A program made the position numbers and the translations under genes. The notes below the pieces were generated by a model. That model worked only from the letters and a program-made list of their open reading frames with translations, had not been told where the DNA came from and did no database searches. 64,000 bases of DNA from Anaerolineae bacterium (lineage in GTDB: Bacteria; Chloroflexota; Anaerolineae; Caldilineales; Caldilineaceae). The stretch is taken from positions 1 to 64,000 of the forward strand of contig JAUIHI010000027.1 of assembly GCA_030432295.1 (NCBI GenBank), given 5' to 3'. Positions 17,702 through 25,817 of this stretch are shown in pieces (positions within the stretch are counted from its first letter, which is position 1; the number at the start of each line of letters is the position of its first letter).

Positions 17702-18250
17702 TCAGCGCCCAGCGTCTTCGTCTTCTTCTTCCGCCAGGGCGTTGAGTTGTTCGGTCAATTGGGTCAGCTTGTCCCGCAGGTCCACAATGTCCCGGTTGGT
17801 GGGGATATTCAGCCGGTGCAGAATAGCTGCCATATTTTCGTCGAGCCGGGTCAGTTCTTTGCCCTCGCTCTGCAATTCTGCGGCCACGGATTTGGCCTGT
17901 TCCGCGCTCAGCTTCCCGGCCTTGACCAGTTGGGAGAGACGTTCTTCGATGAGTCCCACACCCGCGGGCAGACTGCCCTGCACCTGACGCAGTAGGAAGT
18001 CGAGGGTATCGCCGCCTGTGCGGATCAGATTTGTCATCAGGGATTGGGGCAGGAAACCGGACTGGCGCTTCTCCATTTCCAGGATAATCTGGCTGAGGGT
18101 AAGGCTGGTCAGATCGTCGCCCGTTTCGTGGTCCGTGACGGTGACCTCCGCGCCGTCCTGGATCATCTGCGCGATCTGCTCCAGCGTCACGTAATGCTTG
18201 GCTTCCATGTCGTAGAGTTTGCGGTTGGGGTAGCGTTTGATCTGGGGCAT
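17702..18250 (-). CDS. PHA-synthesis regulator PhaR-like DNA-binding protein
   Basis: A 182-residue protein beginning with PQIKRYPNRKLYD, the hallmark of the PhaR/PHB-accumulation-regulator N-terminal DNA-binding domain (about residues 2-60, with SLTLSQIILEME). The C-terminal half is a long amphipathic helix region (about 75-170) like phasins, which may bind polyhydroxyalkanoate granules or self-associate. No PHA synthase is in the window; the acetyl-CoA acetyltransferase at 34543 could supply acetoacetyl-CoA, a loose link. GGAAA seven bases before ATG 18250 favours that start over ATG 18256. Confidence 0.88.
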   Translation of the reverse strand: MPQIKRYPNRKLYDMEAKHYVTLEQIAQMIQDGAEVTVTDHETGDDLTSLTLSQIILEMEKRQSGFLPQSLMTNLIRTGGDTLDFLLRQVQGSLPAGVGLIEERLSQLVKAGKLSAEQAKSVAAELQSEGKELTRLDENMAAILHRLNIPTNRDIVDLRDKLTQLTEQLNALAEEEDEDAGR

Positions 18251-18424
18251 GGACATTTCCTGCTAAAAATGGGCAATCTGATATTTTGGTCATACGCGGT
18301 GGCAAGTGTGGAGATGATAGCACACAATGGCGCGGTGCGTCAATCGTCGTTTTTGCATAATGTCTATTGGATGAGCAGTGCCGAAACAAAAATCTTGTCG
18401 AACTGTCAGGACGACGCAACCTAC

Positions 18425-18470
18425 AAAGAAGCGAGACATCCGTGGGAATGATACGGAGTCTCGCTTCTTT
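18425..18470. terminator. Terminator-like hairpin downstream of the sulfite-oxidase-like gene
   Basis: Thirteen-base arms (AAAGAAGCGAGAC, 18425-18437; inverse at 18458-18470) enclose a 20-base loop, 20 bp past the stop of the minus-strand gene at 18490. No long U-tract follows on that strand, so it may be an RNA-end stabiliser rather than an efficient terminator. Confidence 0.7.
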
Positions 18471-18489
18471 CAAGTTTTGGGTTAGGGAA

Positions 18490-19122
18490 CTACCAGCCGA
18501 AGCGTTCTTCCAGCCAGGGGTCGCCTTCCATGTGATAGCCGTGGCGCTCCCAGAAACCGGGCCGGTCGCCCTGCATAAATTCCAGACCCCGCAGCCATTT
18601 GGCGCTCTTCCAGAGATATTTTTTGGGCACGAGTAGGCGCATGGGATAGCCGTGATCCGGTTCCAGGGGCTTGCCGTCGTAGAGATAGGCCAGCATTGTG
18701 TCGTCGTCGTCCAGCACATCCAGGCCGATGTTGGTGGTGTAGCCCTGATCGCAGTGGGCCATTACGTGGGTGGCTGCCAGGTCGATGTCGAGCAGCTTCA
18801 CAAAATCCCGCCACGCCACGCCGGTCCAGGTGGTGTCCAGTTTGCTCCAACGGGTGACGCAGTGGATGTCCACCGTCTGGGACTGCTGGGGTAGTTCCAT
18901 CAGATCGGCCCAGGAGAAGCGCTTCTCCTCTCCCACCAGCCCGAAGACCCGCAGGTCCCAGCCGTTGAGATTGGGGTAGCGCACAGTCTCCCCGTAGGTG
19001 AGGACGGGAAAGCGCTCGCTGAGAAACTGGCCGGGGGGCGTTCGCTCGTCCCGATTCTCGCCGGGCAGGTTCTTCACACGCTTGAGGCGTTCGACTTTTT
19101 TGAAGGGGTTTTCAATGCGCAT
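18490..19122 (-). CDS. Sulfite-oxidase-family molybdopterin oxidoreductase
   Basis: A 210-residue protein made only of the oxidoreductase molybdopterin-binding domain (as in YedY/MsrP and short sulfite-oxidase relatives). The molybdenum-ligand cysteine is in [21 protein letters not shown] (about residue 93); [19 protein letters not shown] and [12 protein letters not shown] are typical C-terminal signatures. It has no signal peptide or Tat motif, so it appears cytoplasmic, unlike MsrP. It starts 4 bp after the upstream unknown gene, so they are likely translated together. Natural substrate unknown; no partner cytochrome or MsrQ-like membrane protein is adjacent. Confidence 0.9.
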   Translation of the reverse strand: MRIENPFKKVERLKRVKNLPGENRDERTPPGQFLSERFPVLTYGETVRYPNLNGWDLRVFGLVGEEKRFSWADLMELPQQSQTVDIHCVTRWSKLDTTWTGVAWRDFVKLLDIDLAATHVMAHCDQGYTTNIGLDVLDDDDTMLAYLYDGKPLEPDHGYPMRLLVPKKYLWKSAKWLRGLEFMQGDRPGFWERHGYHMEGDPWLEERFGW

Positions 19123-19126
19123 AATC

Positions 19127-19627
19127 CTATATCTCCGCGGTCACAAAGGCCAAAGCAGCCTTCTGCTGAGCAATCTGGTCAATCTCTATTTCCAGTGCAT
19201 TTATAAACTGTCTGACATCAGATGCTTCCACCGAAAATTTACCGCCAACATAAACTGGTTTGGGCTGGTCGTCTGCCCGTATCATCACACAGACAGTTAC
19301 CTCTCCCTCGCCATTGGGCGACAGATCAGCATCCAGGAGAGAAAACTCAAAGTCCAATTCGGCAGGAACAAAGACAAATGATTCTGTATCTCCAAACAAA
19401 TCGCCGTCGTCTTCATTTGCAAAATCTAAGAAGTGGCGCGCACTGGTTATCAATCGACGGTAATCGTTCAGGGCTAATGTCGGGGTGCGTTGCGGTTGTA
19501 CAAGCAGAGTCTGACGGTTGACCAGAATGCGCAAGAGAAGATCACTGCGAATCCACTCCTCGCCAGGAATTTCAAATTCCAGAGGCATCAAATGAAAGGT
19601 AAACTGCTCAGTTTTGAGTTTGGCCAT
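19127..19627 (-). CDS. Hypothetical protein, unknown function
   Basis: A 166-residue soluble acidic protein ([20 protein letters not shown]...). It is predicted mostly beta strand in the first two thirds, with a long acidic loop ([15 protein letters not shown]), and ends in an amphipathic helix ([27 protein letters not shown]). The general look recalls small immunity-type proteins, but I recognise no specific family. It is sandwiched in a tight minus-strand unit: 6 bp after the DUF4258-like gene and 4 bp before the molybdopterin oxidoreductase. Partnership with the DUF4258-like protein is suggested by spacing only. Confidence 0.75.
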   Translation of the reverse strand: MAKLKTEQFTFHLMPLEFEIPGEEWIRSDLLLRILVNRQTLLVQPQRTPTLALNDYRRLITSARHFLDFANEDDGDLFGDTESFVFVPAELDFEFSLLDADLSPNGEGEVTVCVMIRADDQPKPVYVGGKFSVEASDVRQFINALEIEIDQIAQQKAALAFVTAEI

Positions 19628-19633
19628 TTGATT

Positions 19634-19903
19634 TCACCGCCACCCGTAATTACGGGCCAAATTGTGTAACTCGTGTTTTGTCACACTTGCCAGCACTGTC
19701 ACAACCCCGTCGTCGTCCAGGACAACGATGTCGTATCGATTGGTGCTTTGCCTTTTCGCAAAAACTTGAGCGCCGTCGTCCTGCACAAAACGATGGGAGA
19801 AACTATCGATCACACCATCCACATCTACCGAGCGTTCTGTCAATCGACGAGTCGCGTGCTTTGTAAGTTTTCTGCCACCGGCTGTGTACTCGTACTCATC
19901 CAC
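19634..19903 (-). CDS. DUF4258-like small protein
   Basis: An 89-residue protein with the DUF4258 pattern: a helix TKHATRRLTERSVDVDGVIDSFSH (His followed by the R-x-x-ER element), then beta strands FAKRQSTNRYDIVVLDDDGVVTVL and a final helix KHELHNLARNYGWR. Members are often the putative toxin of small two-gene modules, related in fold to RelE/BrnT-like proteins. GTG at 19903 has GAGG seven bases upstream; TTG at 19909 is the alternative. The following gene starts 6 bp downstream, the spacing expected for a toxin-antitoxin pair. Function is inferred. Confidence 0.7.
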   Translation of the reverse strand: MDEYEYTAGGRKLTKHATRRLTERSVDVDGVIDSFSHRFVQDDGAQVFAKRQSTNRYDIVVLDDDGVVTVLASVTKHELHNLARNYGWR

Positions 19904-19954
19904 GGCCAAACCTCATCGAGTGACTCTGAATCCGCTCGATTCGTTCGCATCTTT

Positions 19955-21229
19955 TTATGCCACAAAGCGCTTCAACACCAGCGTCGCGTTCTGGCCGCCC
20001 AGGCCAAAGCCATTGCATATCCCCGCATCCACCCTGTGTTCTCGGCTCTGGTTGGGTACGTAGTCCAGATCGCAGTCCGGGTCAGGAATTTCGTAGTTGA
20101 TGGTGGGCAGCACCCGATTCTCCTGCATCGCCTTGACCAGCACCGCCGCGCTCTGCGCGCCGGCCGCTCCCATTGCGTGGCCGATACTGCTTTTGATGCT
20201 GGTGACGGGGATGGCGTAGGCAGCTTCGCCAAAGACCCGTTTGATAGCGGCGGTCTCCATTGTATCGTTGAGCATCGTGCCCGTGCCGTGAGCCACAATC
20301 CAGTCGATCTGCTTCGGGGCCAGACCGCTCTCGGCCAGGGCCAGGGACATGCAGGTCATCGCGCCTGTGCCTGTGGGTTCCGGGGCCACCATATCGTAGG
20401 CATCTTCGCTGATGGCATAGCCGGCAAATTCGGCCAAAATCGTTGCGCCCCGGGCCTGGGCGTGTTCCAATGTTTCCAGCACAAAGACCCCCGCGCCCTC
20501 GCCCACGACCATCCCGTCCCGGTTGCCGCTGAAGGGGGCACAGGCGCTCTCCGGGTTGTCGTTGTTGGTGCTGGCCGCGCCCAGACGGCTGAAGGTGGTG
20601 ATGATCATCGGCGAGAGATAGCCCTCTGCGCCCCCGGCGATCATCACATCCGCGTCGCCCCGTTGCAGGCGGCGGGTTGCTTCGCCGATGGATGTGATGC
20701 CTGTGGCACAGGCGGTCACCTGACTGTTGGTTGGCCCGGTGACGCCCAGTTTGATGGCGATAAAAGTGGGTGTGCCGCTGATCAGTGCCGCGGTGCCGTT
20801 GGCCGGATTGAAGCGTCGGGGACCGCCTTTAGCCAGTTTGGCGCTCTCCTCCTCCACAATATCCCAGCCGCCAAAGGCCAGACCGATCTCCACACCGATC
20901 CGCGTACGATTCTCCTGCTCCAAATCCAGCCCGGACATGGCTACTGCATCCTGGGCGGCTTTGTAGGCAAATTGGGTGCCCCGGCCTGTGCGTCGGGCAT
21001 CTTTGCGGTCCATATAGACATTGGCGTCCCAATCGTTCACCCGCCCATTGATTTGGGTGGGGAACTCGGAAGCATCCCAGTGGGTGATGGCGCTGGTTCC
21101 CGATTTGCCCGCAGCCATCTGCGCCCAGGAAGTGGTCAGGTCGTGGCCCAGGGGCGTGACCAGCCCCACACCGGTGACGACGACGCGACGGCTTGGATTT
21201 GCAGCAGAAGAATGTCCATTCGTATTCAT
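19955..21229 (-). CDS. fabF: Beta-ketoacyl-ACP synthase II
   Basis: A 424-residue thiolase-fold condensing enzyme of fatty-acid elongation. Start region RRVVVTGVGLVTPLGHDL, active-site cysteine in TACATGITSIGEA, the two active-site histidines in AHGTGTMLNDTMET and SSIGHAMGAAGAQ, and the C-terminal NGFGLGGQNATLVLKRF are all canonical. It adds malonyl-ACP to acyl-ACP in the cytoplasm. No acpP, fabD or fabG of the usual fab cluster is adjacent, so this is a stand-alone copy. A plausible promoter lies at 21276-21305 on its strand. Confidence 0.97.
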   Translation of the reverse strand: MNTNGHSSAANPSRRVVVTGVGLVTPLGHDLTTSWAQMAAGKSGTSAITHWDASEFPTQINGRVNDWDANVYMDRKDARRTGRGTQFAYKAAQDAVAMSGLDLEQENRTRIGVEIGLAFGGWDIVEEESAKLAKGGPRRFNPANGTAALISGTPTFIAIKLGVTGPTNSQVTACATGITSIGEATRRLQRGDADVMIAGGAEGYLSPMIITTFSRLGAASTNNDNPESACAPFSGNRDGMVVGEGAGVFVLETLEHAQARGATILAEFAGYAISEDAYDMVAPEPTGTGAMTCMSLALAESGLAPKQIDWIVAHGTGTMLNDTMETAAIKRVFGEAAYAIPVTSIKSSIGHAMGAAGAQSAAVLVKAMQENRVLPTINYEIPDPDCDLDYVPNQSREHRVDAGICNGFGLGGQNATLVLKRFVA

Positions 21230-21275
21230 AAGATACTCAACATTTCATTAGAGGTTGTGGGCGAATTGTACACAA

Positions 21276-21305
21276 TAGATAACACGACGGAGCGGGTATT
21301 GTCAA
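21276..21305 (-). promoter_or_regulatory. Possible sigma-70 promoter for fabF
   Basis: On the minus strand TTGACA (21300-21305) is followed 18 bp later by TATCTA (21276-21281), giving a leader of about 40 bases before the fabF ATG. The -35 box is perfect and the -10 box moderate. Confidence 0.5.
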
Positions 21306-21349
21306 TGATCAGAGATGCATTCAGCTTCAAATAGCAGGGATTCCTGAAA

Positions 21350-21404
21350 AAGTGAAACGTGAAACGTGAGATTGTTGGACCCTCTCACGTTTCACGTTTC
21401 ACTT
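21350..21404. repeat. Inverted GTGAAAC-heptamer hairpin
   Basis: Tandem GTGAAAC units on the left (21350-21371) are mirrored exactly on the right (21382-21404), with a 10-base centre. It lies 35 bp past the ygeW-like stop and probably ends that operon's transcript. A degenerate relative lies at 25765-25817 and a half-copy at 42661-42679. Confidence 0.93.
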
Positions 21405-21438
21405 TATTCACAGCGTCGCTACCCTACGCAGCACCCTC

Positions 21439-22416
21439 TTACCGCATGGTCAACGCCATCACTGCCTTCTGCGCGTGGAGCCGGTTCTCCGCCTCGTCGT
21501 AGACCACCGAATTGGGGCCGTCGATCACCCCGTCGGTGACTTCAATGTTGCGGTCGGCGGGCAGGCAGTGCATATAAATTGCGTTGTCCTTGGCCAGGGC
21601 CATGCGCCGCTCGTCGGTGATCCAATCCGTATACTGGCTGCCGATGGCTGCGCTTTCGTCGTTGTCGCTGGTGGTGAGCAGTGCGCCCCAGCTCTTGGGA
21701 TAGACAATATCTGCGTCCACAAAGCCAGCGTCGAAGTCGTCCAATTGCTCGAAGCTGCCGCCGTGTTTGCGCACATTGTCCTTGGCCTGCTGCACAATAT
21801 CCGGCATCAGTTTGTACTCCGGCGGATGGGTCAGGCGCACATTCATCCCAAAGCGGGTCATCTGCAAAATCAGACTCTGGGGCACGGAAATCGGCTTCTG
21901 GTAGCTGCTAGCGTAGGCCCAACTGACATTAATCGTCTTCCCTCGCGGGTCGCCCACCTTTTCGATAATCGTCATCAGGTCGGCCAGAATCTGGAAGGGG
22001 TGATAGACATCGCACTGCATATTCAGCACCGGAATCCGGCTGGCAGCGGCCACGTCGTTGATATATTTGTTGCCAAAGTCCCAGTCGCACTGGCGGATGG
22101 CGATGCCGTCGTAGTAGCGCCCGTAGATTTCGCCGATCTCTTTGGCCGTGTCGCCGTGGCTGATCTGCGTTGTGGTGCTGTCGATGAAAGCTGCGTGGCC
22201 TGCCATCTGGGCCATGCCCACCTCAAAGCTGGAGCGGGTGCGGGTGCTGGTGAAGAAGAAGAGCAGAGCCAGGGTTTTGTCCTCCAGCAACGGGTGGCGG
22301 ATGCCCAGCGCCCGGTCCCGCTTGAGTTTGAAGGCCACGTCCATAACCGTCTCGATCTCTTCTTTGCTGAAATCCATGTCGCTGATAAAGTCGCGACCGC
22401 GTAAATCTGTCTGCAT
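21439..22416 (-). CDS. ygeW: Knotted carbamoyltransferase, YgeW-like
   Basis: A 325-residue member of the aspartate/ornithine carbamoyltransferase superfamily. The carbamoyl-phosphate loop is FTSTRTRSSFEVGM (residues about 53-66); the second-substrate region reads MQCDVYHPFQILADLMT, and ...SWAYASSYQKPISVPQSL plus IVYPKSWGALL match the knotted YgeW group rather than anabolic ArgF. HCLPADRNIEVTDGVIDG and AENRLHAQKAV close the fold. YgeW enzymes are thought to run catabolically, splitting a ureido acid to yield carbamoyl phosphate; the true substrate is unproven. The neighbouring carbamate kinase fits. Start ATG 22416 follows GAGGAGC. An anabolic transcarbamylase is the main alternative. Confidence 0.82.
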   Translation of the reverse strand: MQTDLRGRDFISDMDFSKEEIETVMDVAFKLKRDRALGIRHPLLEDKTLALLFFFTSTRTRSSFEVGMAQMAGHAAFIDSTTTQISHGDTAKEIGEIYGRYYDGIAIRQCDWDFGNKYINDVAAASRIPVLNMQCDVYHPFQILADLMTIIEKVGDPRGKTINVSWAYASSYQKPISVPQSLILQMTRFGMNVRLTHPPEYKLMPDIVQQAKDNVRKHGGSFEQLDDFDAGFVDADIVYPKSWGALLTTSDNDESAAIGSQYTDWITDERRMALAKDNAIYMHCLPADRNIEVTDGVIDGPNSVVYDEAENRLHAQKAVMALTMR

Positions 22417-22469
22417 TGAAAGCTCCTCGAATACTGAATGATTGTGTTGATACCGATACTTCTTTCTTG

Positions 22470-22543
22470 CGACGACGGACGAAAGAGGAAGGACGAACCA
22501 ATTTCGCTATACGTTTGTCTTTTCTCTTTCGCCTGTCGTCGTT
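22470..22543. repeat. GACGACGG-type hairpin overlapping the carbamate kinase 3' end
   Basis: The left arm (22470-22493, GACGACGGACGAAAGAGG) lies in the spacer and the right arm (about 22519-22543, CTCTTTCGCCTGTCGTC) lies within the last codons of the carbamate kinase gene, so the stop codon sits in the loop. It is related to the perfect 33-bp-armed element at 49558-49626 (shared GGACGAACCAATT-type centre). Confidence 0.85.
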
Positions 22544-23505
22544 GCTTCATTTTTTACAATCCTCGTCCCCGTCTCCCCTGCCAGCGCCCGCTCCAGATTG
22601 TCCGGGTCGGTGATTAGGCACCAGGCGTCGGGATTCTGGCTGGCTTCCAGAAATTCGATGCAGGCGTCGATCTTCGGGCGCATACTGCCCGGGGCGAAGT
22701 GACCTTCTTCCCGGTAGCGCCTGGCCTCGGCCACAGTCATCGACGGGATATTCTGCTGGTTGGGTTTGCCAAAATTGATCGCCACCTGTTCCACGCCAGT
22801 GCTGATCAGAAAGAGTTCTGCACCCAGTTCACGGGCAAGCAGACTGCTGGCCCGGTCTTTGTCGATGACCGCAGAGACGCCCCGTAGCTCGCCTTTGGAA
22901 TTGCGCACAACTGGAATGCCACCGCCACCACAGGCCACCACAATCCAGCCCAGTTCAACAGCGTGCTGGATAGCCTTCAATTCGACAATTTCCACAGGCA
23001 CAGGCGAAGCCACCACCCGCCGCCAGCCTCGCCCCGCATCTTCCACCACCCGCCAGCCTGTTCGTTCAAAGACCCGAGCCGTAGCTTCGTCCAGAAAGCC
23101 GCCGATGGGTTTGGTGGGATTCTGAAAGGCCGGGTCGTTCTCGTCTACCCGCACTTGGGTGACGATTGTGATGGTCTGCCTGGGAATCTTCCACTGAAAA
23201 AATTCGTTGTTCAGCGCCTGTTGCAGCATATAGCCGATAGACCCCTGGGTGTCAGCCACAATCAGACTCAGGGGGGTTGTGTGGACTTCGTGGGCGGCCA
23301 GTTCGTTGCGGCGCAGAATAAAGCCCACCTGCGGCCCATTGCCGTGGGTGACGATCGCGCGCCAGCCTTTTTCCACCATCCCCGCGATGTGACTGGTCGT
23401 CTCCCGCACCGCGTCCCACTGGTGGGCCACGTCGGGCTGCTTGTTGTCAGCAATCAGAGAGTTGCCGCCGATGGCGACGACGGCGAGAGGGGATTGGGTT
23501 GGCAT
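22507..23505 (-). CDS. arcC: Carbamate kinase
   Basis: A 332-residue amino-acid-kinase-fold enzyme that makes ATP and carbamate from carbamoyl phosphate and ADP. Marks: N-terminal VVAIGGNSLIAD, IVTHGNGPQVGFILRR, PLSLIVADTQGSIGYMLQQAL, KPIGGFLDEATA, VVACGGGGIPVV, AVIDKDRASSLLA, and FAPGSMRPKIDACIEFLE near the C-terminus. It lies in one minus-strand unit with the YgeW- and YgeY-like genes, as yqeA does with ygeW/ygeY in E. coli, so a catabolic ATP-yielding role is likely. Start ATG 23505 has AGAGG upstream. The last residues (TTTGEREKTNV) are encoded by a palindromic repeat arm, extending the usual C-terminus. Confidence 0.93.
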   Translation of the reverse strand: MPTQSPLAVVAIGGNSLIADNKQPDVAHQWDAVRETTSHIAGMVEKGWRAIVTHGNGPQVGFILRRNELAAHEVHTTPLSLIVADTQGSIGYMLQQALNNEFFQWKIPRQTITIVTQVRVDENDPAFQNPTKPIGGFLDEATARVFERTGWRVVEDAGRGWRRVVASPVPVEIVELKAIQHAVELGWIVVACGGGGIPVVRNSKGELRGVSAVIDKDRASSLLARELGAELFLISTGVEQVAINFGKPNQQNIPSMTVAEARRYREEGHFAPGSMRPKIDACIEFLEASQNPDAWCLITDPDNLERALAGETGTRIVKNEATTTGEREKTNV

Positions 23506-23512
23506 AAGGCCT

Positions 23513-24169
23513 CTATAAGATTAATTCCTCGCCCAGGCGGCGAAGGTCAGCCAGAAAAACTTCCTTGTCCGGTGCAGAAATCCAGCGAATGAGTCGCCAA
23601 TCGTCTTCGGTAGCCGTGCAGAGAACCCGTGCCAGATCGGCAGGAAAGATGCCTGCAGCTTTGCTGTCCGCTCCTTCTATAGCTCTCTCCAACGACAGTC
23701 CTAATTTTGTACAAAAACCCCAGATGTCGGCCAAGTCTTTGGGCTGCTCCCGGTCAATTACAGCCGTGACTTTGTTGGCGAGGATATTTTCGGCGGTATC
23801 GACGGGGCCAAGCAGCGGATGTTTGTATGCGCTGCCGACGCGGGAGCGCACATCATTGACCAAATCGATCTGTAAAGCCGTCTGGTTTTGATGAAGTATA
23901 AGCCGCCCGAAGCGAGGGTCTCGCTGTATCACCCGCGTCTGCCACAGATTACTTTGTTGCAGTCCATTTACAGCCCGATCTACCCAGAGTCCAAAACGGT
24001 CGTCGTCGTTGACGAAAAGGTCCAGATCGTCCGAAAATCGGTGTTGAAGGTATGCGCGCGATGCGGCTGTTCCACCGGTCAAATAGAGATCGGTTTCAAG
24101 CCCAGCAATCACCTGTAAAACCTGGTCCTGAAATGGATAAAGAATGTTCTGGTAGAATTGAGCATCCAT
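23513..24169 (-). CDS. AbiEii/AbiGii-type nucleotidyltransferase (toxin-like)
   Basis: A 218-residue protein with the nucleotidyltransferase signature YLTGGTAASRAYLQHRFSDDLDLFV (residues about 29-53; GG-S/T and D-x-D) found in AbiEii/DUF1814 toxins, which modify tRNA acceptor ends or similar targets. The helical C-terminal half (KDLADIWGFCTKLGLS...) is typical. Start: ATG 24169, 4 bp after the stop of the partner gene. It sits inside the ygeY-arcC-ygeW operon, 7 bp before the carbamate kinase start. It is probably the toxin half of a type IV-like pair. Toxicity has not been shown for this protein. Confidence 0.85.
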   Translation of the reverse strand: MDAQFYQNILYPFQDQVLQVIAGLETDLYLTGGTAASRAYLQHRFSDDLDLFVNDDDRFGLWVDRAVNGLQQSNLWQTRVIQRDPRFGRLILHQNQTALQIDLVNDVRSRVGSAYKHPLLGPVDTAENILANKVTAVIDREQPKDLADIWGFCTKLGLSLERAIEGADSKAAGIFPADLARVLCTATEDDWRLIRWISAPDKEVFLADLRRLGEELIL

Positions 24170-24173
24170 TTTT

Positions 24174-24479
24174 CTAAAGCACCTCTGGATGGTATTCCGG
24201 CAACCACTTGACAAGAAAGTCAAAACCCCGCCGCCTGCCATCCGAACGTAATCGATTGCGCCATTGAGACCAGTCTTGCACAAGAATACGGTAGCCTAGC
24301 CGATGGATAATCTCCCGATAGGGCGCGTATTCTAAAAGGCGCACCGCGGCCCAATCCCGGCCCAGCCGCCCCAGCGTGACCTTCCCGTCCAGCATGGCCT
24401 GGAAGGTCTCCTCGTCGATGTCGTAATCCCACACATACCAGAGCCGCTTGCCCGGCTGGGCTTCTGCTTGCCCGTCCAT
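24174..24479 (-). CDS. Small partner of the AbiEii-like protein, putative antitoxin
   Basis: A 101-residue protein with an aromatic N-terminal motif RLWYVWDYDIDEETFQAMLDG, a GRLGRDWAAVRLLEYAPYREIIHRLGYRIL segment and a basic C-terminal third (RNRLRSDGRRRGFDFLVKWL). The WDYD...AAVRLLEYA...EI layout resembles small DUF6922-like proteins encoded just before AbiEii-type nucleotidyltransferases. ATG 24479 has AGGAGA seven bases upstream, and its stop is 4 bp before the toxin-like gene, so the two are surely co-translated. Antitoxin function is inferred from position. Confidence 0.68.
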   Translation of the reverse strand: MDGQAEAQPGKRLWYVWDYDIDEETFQAMLDGKVTLGRLGRDWAAVRLLEYAPYREIIHRLGYRILVQDWSQWRNRLRSDGRRRGFDFLVKWLPEYHPEVL

Positions 24480-24502
24480 TCGCTCTCCTGCCTTCAATCC
24501 GT

Positions 24503-24537
24503 GCCAATCCTGACGATCCGTGTAAATCCGTGTCCTT
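24503..24537. repeat. Half-element of the ATCCGTGT/ACACGGAT family
   Basis: Tandem imperfect 10-bp units (GATCCGTGTA, AATCCGTGTC) occupy the spacer right after the YgeY-like stop codon. The same units occur at 37724-37765 (ACACGGATTTTCACGG...) and in 50437-50535. No inverted partner arm is seen here. Confidence 0.7.
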
Positions 24538-25744
24538 ATTTCTGGATCAGCCCAGGCAGCACCGCATAGAACTCCGTGGCCTTCACCACTTCGTCCAGGG
24601 ATACACTGTCCAGCACTGTATGCGCGGTCACTTCGTCGCCGGGGCCAAAGCCGATGGAGGGGATGCCCGCTTTGCCTGCCCAATAGATGCCGTTTGTGCT
24701 GAAATTCCACTTGCCCGGCGCGGCGTCGGGCAGACCGGTCAGCGTGCGCGCAGCCTGGCCCGCCTGCACCAGCGGATGGCCCTCTTCCAGCGCCCAAGCC
24801 GGGAAGTATTTGTCCACCGGGAAGACGAAGCCGGTGTAGCTGGGGTCGTCGTAGAAGAGCATCTCAACGGTCACATCGCCCCGCTCCCGATTCTCCGCGG
24901 GGATGAGCTGGCGCACCTGCTCGATGACATCTTCCACGCCTTCGCCAAAAGTGACCCGGCGGTCGATGTAGACGGTGCATTCGTTGGGCACAGCGTTGAT
25001 GCTGGGGGTCTCAGCGGCGATATCTGTCACTGTGATTTTGCCGTGGCCCAGAAAGGGGTGATCGCCCAGTTCCGGCTCCAGTTGGCTGACGCCCTCAATC
25101 ACCGGCAGCACTTTGTAGATGGCGTTGTCGCCCAGGTGGTTGCTGGCCGCGTGGGCGCTCTTGCCCTTGGCGACGACTTTCATCTCTACCCGGCCTTTGT
25201 GGCCCCGATAGACGAGCATCTTCGTCGGCTCGCCGATGACGACAAAATCCGGACGGATGCCCTCGTGCTCCACAAAGGCGTGGGGCGCAATGCCGTCGCA
25301 CCACTCCTCCATATTGCCAAAATAGTAGGCCGTCCAGCCTTCCAGCAGGCCGAGACGCTGGGCAATCGCCAGCCCGTAGACCATCCCCGGCGTGCTGCCC
25401 TTTTCGTCGCAGGCCCCTCGCGCGTAGAAGACGCCGTCCTCAATTTTGCCCTGGAAAGGGTCCCACTGCCACTCGTCCGGGTCGCCGATGCCGACGGTAT
25501 CGATGTGGCTGTCGTAGACCAGCACCCGTGGCCCGTTGCCGATGCGCCCGACTGTGTTGCCCATACTGTCGAACCAGACTTCATCGAAGCCCAGTTTCTT
25601 CATTTCGGCCTGCACCCGTTCGCCCACCGGGCCGATTTGGGAATCCATTGAGGGGATGGCGCAGATTTCGCGCAGAAATGAGATGATGTCGTCGCTGTGG
25701 CTGGCGACTTGGGATTGGACTTTCTCAATATCAATCGTTGACAT
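24536..25744 (-). CDS. ygeY: YgeY-type M20 metallohydrolase
   Basis: A 402-residue M20-family di-metal amidohydrolase. Metal-binding segments are VYDSHIDTVGIGD, RGACDEKGSTPGMVYG, MEEWCDGIAP (general-base Glu) and the C-terminal GPGDEVTAHTVLDSV. The sequence ARGACDEKGSTPGM and the dimer-domain signature CTVYIDRRVTFGE follow YgeY-family hydrolases linked in other bacteria to ygeW and carbamate kinase. It should hydrolyse an N-acyl or N-carbamoyl amino acid, providing a substrate for the rest of the operon, though the substrate is not known. Start ATG 25744 has AGAGGAAG eight bases upstream. It follows the GntR regulator gene by 59 bp. Confidence 0.88.
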   Translation of the reverse strand: MSTIDIEKVQSQVASHSDDIISFLREICAIPSMDSQIGPVGERVQAEMKKLGFDEVWFDSMGNTVGRIGNGPRVLVYDSHIDTVGIGDPDEWQWDPFQGKIEDGVFYARGACDEKGSTPGMVYGLAIAQRLGLLEGWTAYYFGNMEEWCDGIAPHAFVEHEGIRPDFVVIGEPTKMLVYRGHKGRVEMKVVAKGKSAHAASNHLGDNAIYKVLPVIEGVSQLEPELGDHPFLGHGKITVTDIAAETPSINAVPNECTVYIDRRVTFGEGVEDVIEQVRQLIPAENRERGDVTVEMLFYDDPSYTGFVFPVDKYFPAWALEEGHPLVQAGQAARTLTGLPDAAPGKWNFSTNGIYWAGKAGIPSIGFGPGDEVTAHTVLDSVSLDEVVKATEFYAVLPGLIQK

Positions 25745-25764
25745 GCGGCTTCCTCTGGCAAAAG

Positions 25765-25817
25765 TGATACGTGAAATGTAAAAGTACCCGATGATTTCAC
25801 TCTTTAGATTTCACGTT
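25765..25817. repeat. Degenerate ACGTGAAAT-type hairpin overlapping the GntR gene end
   Basis: Left-arm units ACGTGAAATGTAAAAG lie in the spacer before ygeY; the right arm (TTCACTCTTTAGATTTCACGT) supplies the last codons and stop of the GntR-type gene. It is a weaker relative of the perfect GTGAAAC hairpin at 21350-21404. Confidence 0.65.
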
